From contig OW240924.1 of assembly GCA_933207985.1 (NCBI GenBank), positions 66,087,576-66,151,575 of the forward strand: a stretch of 64,000 nt of DNA. Reading direction: 5' to 3'. Below the pieces are notes generated by a model, which saw only the letters and a list, made by a program, of their open reading frames with translations, made no database searches and was not told where the DNA came from. The DNA is from Pelobates cultripes (Eukaryota; Chordata; Amphibia; Anura; Pelobatidae). Below are positions 1-11,845 of this stretch, one piece after another; position 1 is the first letter of the stretch; each line of letters opens with the position of its first letter. Both the position numbers and the translations under genes were made by a program.

Positions 1-580
1 TGCAATATATTCAACAATGGCCCTAATCTTAGTCTTCATGCAATTCTAAAAAAATATAATTGCAATAGCAATCAGGAAGCGTACATGTTCATGATTATTG
101 GCATAAAAGATATGTCCTAATAAATGAAGCCATGGAAACCAGTACATATCTGTCCAACAGAAGCTATAGATCTGTTTTTAGCTGCAAAAAAAAGCAGATT
201 TCTTACAAAAAAATAAATTTGGGATTTATTTATGTAACCATATCCTGGTTAGGAAAAGTACCACGTAGACCATGTGGTTCTAGGACCGGTCCTAGAGGGA
301 ATTACTTATCTTGCAATCTATAAGTTGCTTCACAAACAATGTTATCTAAAAATGGTCAGTGTGACTTTGTTCCGTGTGACTTTGCCCAATAGCCAATGAT
401 TTTATAATTCTGCTGTGAATCAGATTGTTAGGAAAGGATTGGAATAGCATACATATAAAAGATGATGAAAACCCGTTTTTAAAAAAAGAGCACCATTGCA
501 TAAAACATTGAAAATCAAATATGTTTTGTTAACATTTTTTTTAATAGTATATCCCATTTTCTTTTTATTGTATATTAAAG
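1..580. other. AT-rich stretch without a recognised feature
   Basis: No coherent coding frame, terminal repeat or tandem array is visible. Short poly-A and poly-T runs only. Confidence 0.6.
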
Positions 581-588
581 GTTTAGAG

Positions 589-1443
589 CAGTGCTCCACA
601 ACCAGTGTGTTGCAACATTGTGCAAGGTGCTAGGGCCACCATCACGGGGTACAATCCTTACACTTGCAAGGGGCCTGGGGCACCAGGGGGCATGGCAATC
701 CTGGCATTATATCCACAGTGGCCGGGGACCCTTACATACATACAGACCCTATTAAGGAGAGATCTCCCTCCCCGGGTGTTTGCAGAGTTGCTCATGATAA
801 TGTGAAGAAGAAGGATCTCAACCTTGACCTCTGTGTCTGGCCTGAGTTCCGGCTTTCAAATTGCTGCCACAATTACTGCGTCAACCCTCAATTTCACGTT
901 TTGCAGGAGATCATGAGAGGAGACTTCACCTGGCAGAGCTGCAAAGCCTTAGGGGAATCCTGAGAGCCTCTACAGCGCCCCAGACCACCAGGGAATATGC
1001 TGTCCCCCCTCTCTCTGGCTACAGGTAAGAAAAAGAGAAAGGGGAATACACTTTTAGAAAGAACAGAATAAAATAATATATATAATAATCCAAATAAAAA
1101 TCCGCTCCCCTCTCAGCTCACGCAAAACTTAGCCCCAATCCTACCCCACAGACTCTCTCTCTCGCACTAAACATACAATTACTGTGGTATTTATTAATGG
1201 GCACGCTGACTGTGATATTTATTAATAGGCAAACTTGCTGTGGTATTTCTTTGATGGGCGCCTGGCTACGCATATTTTTAATGGGGAAACTGACGGTGGC
1301 ATGTTCTGGGAGGCATAGTGACTATGTTCTGTACAATCATGTTATTACTCCTATTTTTGTTATATATTTTTGCTTGTGGTGTGCCGTGGAATTCTGGGAA
1401 GAGCTTTGGTGTGCCTTGGGTGTGAAAAGATTGAGGAGCACTG
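589..1443. mobile_element. Non-autonomous hAT-type DNA transposon, 855 bp
   Basis: The 8-bp sequence GTTTAGAG occurs immediately outside both ends (581-588 and 1444-1451), a perfect target-site duplication. The termini are inverted: CAGTGCTCCACAA at the left and the complement of CAGTGCTCCTCAA at the right, 12 of 13 positions matching. An 8-bp duplication with CA..TG ends is diagnostic of the hAT superfamily. No transposase frame survives; short open frames inside have no recognisable hAT motif, so the copy would depend on a transposase supplied in trans. It contains a short 28-bp tandem repeat. Boundaries and superfamily are well supported; the family name is unknown to me. Confidence 0.9.
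1182..1293. repeat. 28-bp degenerate tandem repeat inside the hAT element
   Basis: Four copies of a 28-bp unit start at 1182, 1210, 1238 and 1266, each beginning CTGTGGTATTT or a close variant (the last CTACGCATATT). The spacing is exactly 28. Subterminal or internal tandem repeats are common in hAT elements and can be transposase binding sites; that role is inference here. Confidence 0.7.
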
Positions 1444-1451
1444 GTTTAGAG

Positions 1452-1757
1452 ATTGACATCGCAATCCAGTTTAGTCCTGGCACAGGTAGGGCACACACTG
1501 CAATGTAGAAATATAAACATTGTTACTGTTTCTCTTTGTCTGTCTACGCTCTATCTAAGCTTCAAAGGGGTGGAGCTTATAACAATGATTGCCAGGGAGA
1601 CAAGATGGAGGTACTCATGTCCAGGAAAGGCCTGACTACATCAATGTGGATTTCTACATTTCATTTTATTTTTCAGACTTCACATAAACAAGTTTGTTAA
1701 CTACAGTGACTACCCAGACATAATATTAAAAATCCTTTGAGTGACAGCTCCCCTTTA
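1452..1757 (+). repeat. Interspersed repeat, copy 1 of a family also at 48.0 and 49.8 kb
   Basis: Shares ordered blocks with 48018-48263 (AGAAATA.AAAC, then CTTATAAC.ATGATTGCCA, GATGGAGG, GTGGATTTCTA, and a terminal CCCTTTAAG). The block AACAAGTTTGTTAACTA is also at about 50.09 kb. The right end CCCTTTAAG resembles the end of the TTAA-flanked elements of this window, but no matching left terminus is visible. Starts directly after the hAT element's right target duplication. Confidence 0.55.
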
Positions 1758-2310
1758 AGATATAATTTCTTTTAGAATTTAATGTCCATATGCACTACAT
1801 CTAAATAGTAATAGCGTGCATTTAAATTATTTGTAATTAGGCAAACGAATTATAAATAAAATTATCATATTGGGTTTACTTGTTAAAAATGTGTAATATA
1901 TTTTAACTATTCCCTCTGTTGATTGTTAAGAATACTCAGTGAGGCAGAAAATAACGATAGAATTGTATTTTCTGTAAAAAAAAAAAAAAAAGATATACAG
2001 GAAGAATTCAAAATACATCTTTTCAATGTCCCAGTTCTGTCTTAATAACGTCTGGTGCGGACAACATGTAATACTGAAGTTCAGTTTCCATAGAGATTTA
2101 ATAAGTCCATTCATTTATTTGTCTTGCTGCTAAGACTTCCACCTAGGGTTCCAATTAGTGTGATTTAACGATGGTTTAATTAGTATGTTGACACTTTTCT
2201 CATAGCACTTGCCCAAGACCACCTTTTCACATGACATAACAACAAAATTATAGCCTGAAATAATTTGATTTCAATTCAGTACAATTCAAAGTTTAGGGAA
2301 CAAACTAACA

Positions 2311-2506
2311 GGGTTATTTACGAAAGTGAAAATTTGTGGGAAACAAATGTGAACTTCAAGTGAATTTCCGATTTAAGCAAAGTAGCCAATTTGGTAGAAT
2401 TCTTCAAGTTAGCCACGTTTCCAGTTTGGTTACTTCGATTGTAAATTTGAAAATCACTTTCACTTCATTTTGGATTCGTAAAAATCCTCCCTTTAGTAAA
2501 TAACCC
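2311..2506. mobile_element. 196-bp MITE with GGGTTATTTAC termini
   Basis: The left end GGGTTATTTACGAAAG and the complement of the right end CTTTAGTAAATAACCC match at 15 of 16 positions. The interior alternates short AATTTG/CAAATT-like blocks and has no coding potential. I see no clear target duplication, so the superfamily is open. A related but decayed copy is at 39340-39500. Confidence 0.75.
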
Positions 2507-3184
2507 ATTGGAGTTTAAGACGTTAATCATTATTTTCAAAAAATAATTGTCAATGAATAGGATATTTTGAAGCAAGGGCAGTAAAGATCTACAGTTCACT
2601 GACACGTTTGCAAAGTTGAAATAAATGTTTGTGTTGTTATTTTTCATATTTGTTTATTCATGAGTTTTAATATGGAGTAGTTGTCGTTTTCTGCTTAAAC
2701 AGATACTCAAGTACCTTAAAGCAGTTTAGCTGGCTGAAGTATTTATGTGTGAGTCCTCGTTTTCATTCTATAAAATTAGGCAGATTTCAATACAAAATTG
2801 GCACTTTTATAAATGAACATTGTTACACACCCCTGACTGTCAATCAGACAATCAGTTCTGTTACTTCCTGGTTTGTTTAGCTCATAGGAGCTAAACTCAA
2901 GGGACAGCAATTGTCCAGAGCACCTGCCTTGCAAAGACTTCCCATTGAGCTGAATTGGGAAGTTTGTGATTGGGCAGTCACAGAAAGTCTGAGCAGGTTA
3001 GAAGGGGAGTGTTTGTAAAGGCTAAAGACAAGCAAACACATTTCTCAATGAGAACATCATATCAACAGTGGTGGTGCTTTGCTTCCTCAGGGCCTGTAAA
3101 GCCTGCCTTAATTCAGGGAAGCAAAAACAGAAAACAGAGACCACGCTCATCCATGATTAGCCTAGGTAAGTGTACTCACAAACT

Positions 3185-3299
3185 TTTATTAGAACAAAGC
3201 TAAAACAGCAATGTGTCGACCCACAATTGGGTCTTTGTCAGCTTCACAAAGACCCAATCGTGGGTCGATACGTTGCAGTATTCCTTTTGTTCTAATAAA
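3185..3299. repeat. Fold-back of two hammerhead-like repeat ends
   Basis: Two ~54-bp arms are inverted copies around a short spacer; each outer end reads TTTATTAGAACAAA or its complement. Read outwards on its own strand, each arm carries CTGACAAA (or a mutated form), a perfect GACCC..GGGTC stem, and a GAYACRTTG segment (3245-3277 plus, 3207-3239 minus). The order CTGA-stem-GAAACG-like is that of the hammerhead-type motif found in Penelope-like and related repeats of amphibians; both copies have lost consensus core bases, so activity is unlikely. Confidence 0.55.
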
Positions 3300-3482
3300 T
3301 GTGCAGAAGCTTGACCTCTTTTCTATTATCAACTTTTCTGTTTGTTGGGATTGTGCTGGCCCATGGTCTGGTTTAACACCCTTAGCTTATGTGGATTGAG
3401 TGTGGTTCCTATTTGGTATATTGTGACACAAACTGGAGTTTTGCTATTCTTGGTAAATTCCAAAGACATCTGGTTCCACAAG

Positions 3483-3618
3483 CACTAGCTTAATGCAGCT
3501 TCTATTGGGTCAAGGGATACACAAGGAACATTTCGTCTTCCTTGACAAACATCTCATTGCGAGACTGAAATTTTGCTAGTGCATCCCTTGACCCAATAAA
3601 TGCTGCACTGAGCTAGCG
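3483..3618. mobile_element. 136-bp palindromic MITE-like unit
   Basis: Arms of ~40 bp at 3483-3522 and 3579-3618 are inverted copies with few mismatches; both contain ATTGGGTCAAGGGAT or its complement. The 56-bp centre is unrelated. No target duplication could be fixed, so classification is open. Confidence 0.6.
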
Positions 3619-4500
3619 GTTGGGTTCTTTGGATTTTAATACAAAGAAACAACATTTCTGCTCTCAATCTGAAAATTCTGAAGTTGTTCAGTCCTCAGAC
3701 CATGATCTAAAGGTGAAGCATATTTGTGTTCTGCAGAAGAGCAATGATAAAAACATGAGTGTAAATACAATAGTGAGTCAGAATGAATCCAAAGAAATTA
3801 AAGCTGAATTAAAGTCCTGACTTCAACACTTCTGAGATGCTGTGCCTTAACCTTTTTCTCTATTTCATATTGTCTAGTTTACTGTGTTTAATGACCATGA
3901 CATGCTATACCTGCAGCACAAACTACATGTATCCTGAGTGTGACGAGACCAATCTTGCCACATTGCATTGGAGAAGCCTGGTTGCTCGCCTGTTGCCTTT
4001 GGACTATGGCCCCATGTTAAAAGCCTTCTTTTCCCCTGCAGAAAAGGCTTATTTAACCGGATGCCTGTTCATTCGGTAGTTTAAACCGTATGAACAGCAT
4101 TACCCCAGATAGCCATCCCGTGGAGTCTATTCGTATGGAGAACAGACTTTGTGAACAATTTAACTCCACGGCAATTGGACTGTGTGCATAGGATCTGAGC
4201 GCTATTCGGTCATTTTGTGCGCTCAGATCTAAGCTATCTGGGGATAAGTAGAATGTATATGTTTTGTGCAACAGTTGTAACTTTATAAATTTTTATGTCT
4301 TTTTCTGTCTTTTACTGCCATGTGGTTAATGGAGTTTTGCCTCTGTCCTGGGAGATAATTGGATTACTACAGAGGGAGGGAAGTTAGGATGCATTGTGGG
4401 GATGTTTTACCTCTGTGTGTCTGTCATTGGTTCACGTCTGTCCTTTGTTACAGTCTCCCATTTGGTCCCCTAGGGGAGTGTCCACCAGGTGGGAGACCTG

Positions 4501-4531
4501 CATAAATACTGGGCAGGTAGCCCTCATTAAA
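4501..4531 (+). promoter_or_regulatory. LTR TATA-like box and polyadenylation signal
   Basis: CATAAATA (4501-4508) followed after ~17 bp by ATTAAA (4526-4531). The LTR at 59.2 kb has the same arrangement, TATAAAT then ATTAAA at 60071-60076, so the pair is conserved between two diverged LTRs. Confidence 0.55.
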
Positions 4532-4672
4532 CCAGACCACTGCTTGACCCTCAACACGGAGCTCTGTCTCATCTTTGGGGAAATTTACTTAATGCTGTTA
4601 AAGACTGATTGCCAGGAGTGTAAGTCGCTTGGGTGCTTTTCCTGTTCGTCTGCTAGCAGCTATTGGTGAGGT

Positions 4673-4832
4673 TCCAGTTCGGGAGTTTGGAGTGCTACTT
4701 TGTATGCAGTTCGGGTGTTTGGAGTATTCCCTTGTATGCAGTTCAGGAGTTTGGAGCATTCCCTTGTATGCAGTTCAGGAGTTTGGAGCATTCCCTTGTA
4801 TGCAGTTCGGGAGTTTGGTGTTCTGCAGTAGC
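4673..4832 (+). repeat. Five 32-bp tandem repeats within the solo LTR
   Basis: The segment CAGTTCGGGAGTTTGG or a variant recurs at 32-bp steps (near 4674, 4706, 4738, 4770, 4802). It lies downstream of the putative poly-A signal, in the 3' part of the LTR. Because 32 is not a multiple of three, the unit reads in changing frames and is not protein repeats. Confidence 0.85.
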
Positions 4833-4911
4833 TGTGCCTGTATCTCTGGAAGGGGAAGATCTACTAAACGGCGGTTTAACCCTTTTATGCTGAGGGTGCC
4901 GTTACACTGAG

Positions 4912-7900
4912 TAATCTCTTCTTTTTTTATTATTACAACTGTATTCTCTAACAAGAAATCTGACTCTCAAATGTACATTGCCATGTACCCGTGTGTTTTA
5001 TGATTGTGTTATCTTTTTGTTTTTAATTGTGTTTTTTGTCTGAAAAAAATAAAACCGAAAACAATTACAAGGAGATAAAGTAAAAAAAATATTGAACAGA
5101 AATTGAACACAAATAGTGAAGAAAACCTAAATATAGAATTTTTTTTAAAAATGTTAATGTCCGATGATCGGAACTACTTGATTGCAGTTGATGCTTCTAA
5201 AAAGTGGTACAATTTCTTTTTAACACAGGGCCAGTTGATGTTGGCTAAACTTATTTTCCTTAAATAAATCAAGCTATCGTTTAAAAACTGAATTTTTAGT
5301 TTCCTCAAATTCTCTTTGTCTTAAATGACATTTTATATGAAGATCTAAAGTAATTTTCTGTTAAATTTGCTAAATTAGAGTAAACCAGCAATGGAGCAAT
5401 GGAGAAAATACACTTACCACTGTCTGCGGTGAGTGGAACTGCAGCTAGAGGATAAACTACATATTGTATAAATGACTGCGTGGCGGGGTTTATGGCATAA
5501 AAATATCAGATATACTAGAAAGAGCCTGATTGGTGGAGCCCTTTCCAGCCCGCCTGATAAATTTTTCTATGAGTATAGTTTTGTTTTAGGATTTTTTATG
5601 GGATAAAAAAATATTTATTTTTTATTATATTATTTTACTTTTTTTTCTTGCATACTTTTAATAAGTTACCTGTATAACGCATTAAAAAATGGGGGACAGT
5701 CGCTGACTATTGTGTATTTTTAAAATGTTCGGTCTAATTTTTTTTTTTTTTATCTCCTAATAATTGTATTCTGTTTTGTTCTTTTCTTGAGGCAAATAGC
5801 ATCATTCATTGGAAATAATCCACAGTGTGAGCTGACAGTGTCCCGAATGACTTCCCTCACAAAAGAAGAAAGTGGTTAAGAAACAAGGGACCTTTTCAGG
5901 AGTTTTTTTTATATTTGATGAATGGCCGCGTTGAATACCAAGTCCCACACTGATGAAACAAATGATATCACATGTTCAAATCTCAATACAACAATCTGAT
6001 TTGTTTCTTAATCAGAAATAAAAGGAGGCGCCCACAAATGTCCCTCTTGCTGGTGCCAACAAATTCCATAGCGCAGATTCAGACTTTTAGATCCAATATG
6101 TAAAGCACCCTCCAAAGTCAGTGTAGTGCAGTGTCTACGGGGGAGAGTCCATCTGGTTTGACGGTTAACATACAGTCTTTTGTTAGACTTTACCAAGGCG
6201 GGTGGTCATTTGTGTAAATGAAATAACTGACCGTTCATTCGACAAATTGTTTTTAGTTCTAGCACATACAGATTTATCATGTGGAATCAAACAAAATAAT
6301 TAACCCCATCCACTACCAAGTTCTTAATTTAAAAAATAAATCCAAGATTTGTTTAAAATATGCAATAGGTGCCTCGCACTTAAACAATGAAAACATTTAA
6401 TTTTGTGTATTATTATTATTGGCATTCGGGGCACGAAACATGTAGGCATCTTTCCCGCACCAGATTTGAAATAAAGAAAATTAAGGTATTTGATTGTATG
6501 CTTAACTGCACGTTTTGGACGTATATTGTTTCCTCACTATATTATCTGCTTCGGATCTAAAACATTTTATATAGTTCCAACTTATTCCCCAGAACTTTAC
6601 AATAATATAAAGGGGAGGTAGAATTTAAATGAGACAGCCTTCTACAAATTTAGAAATTATAAATAGGTTGATGAGGACTCTGCTCAAATGAGTTTACGCT
6701 CTAGAGATCTCTATTCACTGATACAGAAAAAAAAAGGTAAATAAGTTTTTCACGTATTTACGAATTCTTTACAAAAACACCGGGACACTAAAAATGTTTA
6801 TCTGTATCTCCATATAGATAAACATGTAGCCAGGGTCTGAAATATCATGAAAACGAAAACAATATCATCAGATATTGCTTATAGTTATTTGTTATCAAGC
6901 TGGTGACATTTCGAGGAATGAAGCTTTCTAAAATTGCCACCAGAATGTAAAAATAATTAGTTTAAGGACATAATAACTAAAGAAAACACAGCACTAAGTA
7001 CACTACAGAGATTTTTTGCAGCAGCTTGAAAGGATCTTCAATGTACAGGTAATTGATGTAACTGTAACTCTACTTACTTTGTGTGAGCAATATGCCTACA
7101 TATGTACATTAGTTTTCTTTCCGGAGAATTGTTTTAGAATATATATTTAAATATGTATCAAGATCCTTAGCTATGACGATAAACAAGGCTTTATTGTCCC
7201 ACTTTTGTATCAAACCATGTTACAATGCACCCATGATGCGTACTATGGTCATTGCTGAGCGCAGGACTTGTTTTTTTGTATTTATACAGCTTTATTTTCA
7301 TCTATTATTGTCACTCCTACTGTCAGTAGAGGATTGTCTGCAGGGACAATTGGGGCAGCAATCCATCCGATCAAGTAATGGTGGGTAGCCTATAGGGGCA
7401 CCAGTGGTAGTATCCTTAAGGTCATTGTTGCAGTAATAATAAAAATATCACACTGACATTTGTTCCCAGGGAGAGGTTAGCTTCCAAATTGTCATTAAAA
7501 AGTAGCAAGCACGCGCAGAGATAAGGGTGTCTCTTCCTGCTCTGGACACTTGTATTCACCTGGAGATATTTAATGGTAGTTATCGCTTTTTATTCCATTT
7601 TGTCTTTTTTTTTCTTTTTCCATTATCTGTTGTTTCGTTTATCACTATATTACTTTTTTTCTTTTCCTTTTTTCTTTTTTTTTTTTTAATTCTTATAAAA
7701 ACTTTTTTTTTATATAATTATTTTTATTTTTATGTATTGTTTGTCCAGTTGGTGTTAGCACATTACTTTCATCTTGATGTAGATTTAAGTGAAACATAAA
7801 AAAAAAAAATCAATATTCCTCCTTTTGGTAAATCTGAGTAATATATAGTTAAGTATGTCTCTGTTGTTATCTAACAAATACCATTGCAGTCATGTATTTT

Positions 7901-8717
7901 GACCAGTTTGGGTTTTGTTAAATATGTACATTTTTTTATAATATAAATATATGTAAAATGTATTTATATCTTCGCATTTTGTGTTCTTTTGCTTGTTTAT
8001 TTATTTGTACTTGTTGCGTTAAAATAAATCAATATGTGCTGTGTCAATTTAAATACTTTCAATGTTACTCTATACTTTGCAGTAACTACACTGCACAATT
8101 TATGGTTATTTGCACTGGTAATATGCCAATTGAAATTGCTGTTTTGTATGAGAACCTTAATTGTTTTGTAGTTTCCATAGTAACTTCAATGGTATTATGT
8201 CATATCCTGTTTGCTTATGTTTCTAAAAGTATTTTTTAAACATGTTTGTCGTGGTTGCACATTTTAGACTCGAGAAAGGCAATTGTTAGATGAAATGTTA
8301 CTTTTGTCAAAATAAACTGCCTTGAACAGAATCATGGTGCCCAGTCCTCTGTGATATCTATAGGGAGTGGAGTCACACCTAAAAATGTGGTTTGTACCTT
8401 CACCTTTATATGTGCCTTTTGCATCAGCTAACCATGGACTGATGTACATGCTAGGATTTGGTGAGAATGTGAGTAATATTCAGATTGTATTCCATCCCTA
8501 CTTCAGACAGCCTACATTATTTGAAGCTTTACAAAGTTCTGTCAGGGACACACGTAGTTGCCAGATGTCCAGAATTTGCTCTGACTGTCTTATGTTTTGG
8601 GCTCCTGTGCCAGCACAAATTAATCATCCTGTCCTGCCTTCCATGGGCAAACTTATAGGTGGAGCAAGTGTAACCACCCCAAGGTCAAGAGAAAATGTTG
8701 TTGTTTTTTTATTTATT
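4912..8717. other. AT-rich DNA without a supported gene
   Basis: Long poly-T and poly-A runs and no conserved coding frame. A small GAAACATGTAGGC segment with a following AATAAAG near 6437-6475, and a GATGAAATGTTAC..AATAAAC segment near 8290-8322, resemble the tails of common frog repeats, but too little remains to assign them. Confidence 0.5.
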
Positions 8718-8813
8718 TATGTGTGTGTGTGTGTCTGTGTGTGTGTGTGTGTGTCAGTGTGCGTGTATCAGTGTGTCAGTGTATGTGTCTGTGTGTATCT
8801 TAGTGTGTGTGTA
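8718..8813. repeat. Imperfect (TG)n microsatellite
   Basis: About 95 bp of GTGTGT interrupted by CT and CA steps. It generates an artefactual valine/cysteine-rich reading frame. Confidence 0.9.
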
Positions 8814-9305
8814 CAACTGCTTGCGAACCATATTTGCCACAGAGTGTCCCTGGAAATTATTTTCAAATGTAGACAACTTTGGCCACAGCCACATGTGATT
8901 GCTAGACTAGCAGGACACTGTGGACACTCTGAATCAAATGAAGCCAGCCATCATTGTACATGCTTATGTGTCGTTCTCTATATGTATCACTAGAGGCACA
9001 TAAGATATCGGCACAGTCATTCTATGTAGAACTTTGAGAATAATACAATATAATGCGTTTTCATTTTTTATATTATATGAGAAAGCTGGGTTGGTTCTTC
9101 CTTTAATTTGCACTACAAGGATTGGGAATTAACCGAAAGCTTCTGCCAAATCTGCAGGGAACAAGAGCTTTATTGTCCAAGGATTCTTCAACTTTTATCA
9201 TAGAACAGTGATTTCTAATCTTAGCCGCGCAGATGTACGCTAACTACATTTCTCAAGGTGCTCAGCCAGCCTCAAAGCTGGGAAATGTATTGTGTATCCA
9301 TGTCC

Positions 9306-9337
<32 letters not shown>

Positions 9338-9338
9338 G
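9306..9338. repeat. (GT)n(AT)n microsatellite
   Basis: Seven to eight GT units run directly into nine TA units. Confidence 0.95.
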
Positions 9339-9669
9339 GTATATTTATTTGTAAAACGTTTATCATAATTGATGTAGACATTCTTAGTGATTTAACATAA
9401 ATACTTGCTAGGTATTCAAGAAAAACGGGAAATCAATGGTTAATGTTAAACAAACAGCCTGTAGCTCAGCAAACCAGACAGACAGCAAGATTTGTCTGTG
9501 TTTGATGGGTGTCACAGTCTCAAAATATGCCTATCCCTCATCACCCAGATAATTTGTGGTATTACATAATGTTTCAGTGAGGTGACAGATTATTTTCCAG
9601 TTAAAATGAACTGTAATTCTGTTGTATGTGAAATATAACCTGCCCTCCCCACAAATAATAATCTGACAA

Positions 9670-9913
9670 TCAGTGTTTTGGGGATGGGGTTGCCCAGATT
9701 CTGTCTGATCTGGTGCAGTTGTACTGCAGATCTCTTATTCTCTCTCCCTCCTCTCTCTAAAATCTCCCCCCGCCCCCAAAAAAAGGCTCTTGCAGAGTCA
9801 TCGACTGCTTTTCCGGAGAGTTTGGCTGGCAGCCCCGGATCTCTGCAGCGAGCGCTGTCCTCAGATGAACCCAGAGTGACTGCCAAAGAGTTCAGTGCGC
9901 GGGCTACGGGAGG
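9670..9913 (+). other. Possible untranslated first exon with a splice donor
   Basis: This is the most GC- and CpG-rich island in an otherwise AT-rich area. It contains a CCCCCGCCCCC GC-box-like run (9767-9777) and ends at CGGGAG|GTAAGC, a strong donor consensus (near 9912). A frame is open throughout on the plus strand, but I recognise no protein. A second GTAAGC follows a short GC-rich patch at about 11140. No transcript evidence is available; it could be chance or an old repeat end. Confidence 0.22.
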
Positions 9914-9989
9914 TAAGCGGTCTCCCACAGCACAGAGCGGTTACAGCAGACAGCAACGAGCTTGAGAGATAGGGGAGGGGGTGGCACAC

Positions 9990-11100
9990 GCACAATCAGC
10001 TCACACACAGACACACACACAATCATCTCACACACGGGCACACACATACGTTCATCTCAAACGCACAGTCATCTGACACATGTACACAATCATCACGAAC
10101 ACACACACACACATTCACTGCAGTTATCCCTCATACAAAGGCACACAGAGAGTAATCTCACACATATTCCCACAGTCATCTCACAAGCACATACAGCCAT
10201 CTCATATACACAGTCATTTTACAAAGACACAAAGTTATCTCACAGATTACACAATAATCTCAAATTATCTTACACACATCGGCGACAGTCTTCTAAATAC
10301 CCACAATCATTTTCACACACGTACACTTTAATTTCACACATTTAATACACAGTCCTTTCACACCAGATACACAGGTATTTCACATACAAATCGATTATTT
10401 TACAGACACAACCACACACACATATTTCATGCACACATGCAATCAGTTCACACATACTGGTAGGTCCCACACATATACACTAACACACCCATTACACACA
10501 TAGATACACAATCACAGTCATCTCTCTCACACACACATACAGTCACTACACAGAGTCATTTTAGACACACAGTCATCTCATACAGAAACACATTTATCTC
10601 TCTCTTACAAACACACACTGTCATCTTACGTATTCACGCACAAACATACACCTATACAAACAAAAATTAATGTAACAAACACACATGACCACAATCAACT
10701 TCATACTCATAAATACACAAATTTAGCAAAGATTTAACCACCCCACACACAATCCTCTAAAACACAGACACACAACTACCCATTCAGAAAGATATGCACA
10801 CAGAAATATTGTGATTTTCCTTACATAGACAAACACAATCACTTAATGCAAAATGCACCAAGAAGCCTTACACACACAGGCAAAAATACAGTCCTCACAC
10901 GCATACACACACACACACACACAGATAACTCGGGCACAGACATTCACACACGTCTCAGGCTTACACAGAGCTCACAAAGCCAAAACACGCAGACAATCTT
11001 ACTAAATCACAAGCATAACACAAGATCACAAACCTCTCTTTCACGCTTGCACACAGCCATCTTGCACACACATAGCCATCATCTTTGACACATACACTTG
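9990..11100. repeat. 1.1-kb CA-rich degenerate satellite-like tract
   Basis: The stretch is built from CACACA runs separated by AATCATCTCA/CAGTCATCTCA-type words, roughly every 18-30 bp. It is not a pure dinucleotide array but a degenerate tandem array of a unit close to CACAGTCATCTCACACA. Thr/His-rich open frames here are repeat artefacts. Confidence 0.85.
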
Positions 11101-11618
11101 CGGTGCGGGCAGGGCGCAATATTCTGGCGCACCGGAAAGGTAAGCAAATCAATTAAGCAAACAACCCTGAATAAAGTGACTGTCCTGCCAGAGGGAGGGA
11201 GTTGTATGTTGGTGGCAGGGAGGTTATGAGATGAGCTGTACACCAGCCAATGATTCTCTGGCCTGGGGAAGAGTGTGATATGACTGATGCTGAGTACTTA
11301 TGAAATCTGTGACTGCCTAGAGAAAAGGGAGTGCAACTTGGTCCACCTGATATTCATCCATCTATCAGTGTCGATGCACAGTGCCGCCTAGTGGTAGCAA
11401 AGAGAATTGTCACTTGCCATAGTGGCAGACTCACTTATACAATAGGCAGACATTATCTCCTAATTACTGGGTTCAGTTCTTTGCCATCACTTGTCGGGTG
11501 TTTTTTTGTCACCTGTGCTTACTGTTTTGAAATTTGTTTATTTTAATTTTTTGGTTTTTTTTGAGCCAATGACTCACGAGAACTGAATAAAAGGAAAAGT
11601 GGCATATCTGTGAGGCAA

Positions 11619-11661
11619 TTAATTATTAATTATTATTAATTATTATTAATTATTATTAATT
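11619..11661. repeat. 10-bp TAATTATTAT tandem repeat
   Basis: About four copies of a 10-bp AT-only unit (TAATTATTAT). Confidence 0.9.
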
Positions 11662-11845
11662 ACAATATCAAGAAAAAGTGATTGAAAGATTTAAATGAAC
11701 CCATATTCTTATATGTGCCCCTAAGCTACAAGATCATATATGTACAGAGCCCTGGAAAAAGTCATTAAGTTATTTATACAACTATGAGAATTTCTAATTT
11801 ACTATAAAAAAAAAACAACTAATAATATACACATACACTTTGGAA

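Larger units (their letters stand above)
3939..4906 (+). mobile_element. Solo LTR of an LTR retrotransposon, 968 bp
   Basis: CTGAG is present directly outside both ends (3934-3938, 4907-4911), a 5-bp target duplication. The LTR begins TGTGAC and ends GTTACA, the short TG..CA inverted ends expected of an LTR. A CATAAATA box at 4501-4508 lies about 20 bp before ATTAAA at 4526-4531, giving a promoter and poly-A signal in plus orientation. A block of five 32-bp repeats occupies 4673-4832. No internal pol or gag sequence adjoins it, so it formed by LTR-LTR recombination. A diverged relative is at 59224-60598. Ty3/gypsy and retrovirus-like origins cannot be separated from the LTR alone. Confidence 0.85.

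Noticed and set aside
6008..6196. Coding frame on the minus strand near 6.1 kb
   Set aside because: Short, no domain, no splice context.
8367..8993. 208-codon open frame
   Set aside because: It runs through a (TG)n microsatellite and has no recognisable domain outside it.
9962..10345. Thr/His-rich 127-codon frame
   Set aside because: Artefact of CA-rich repeats.
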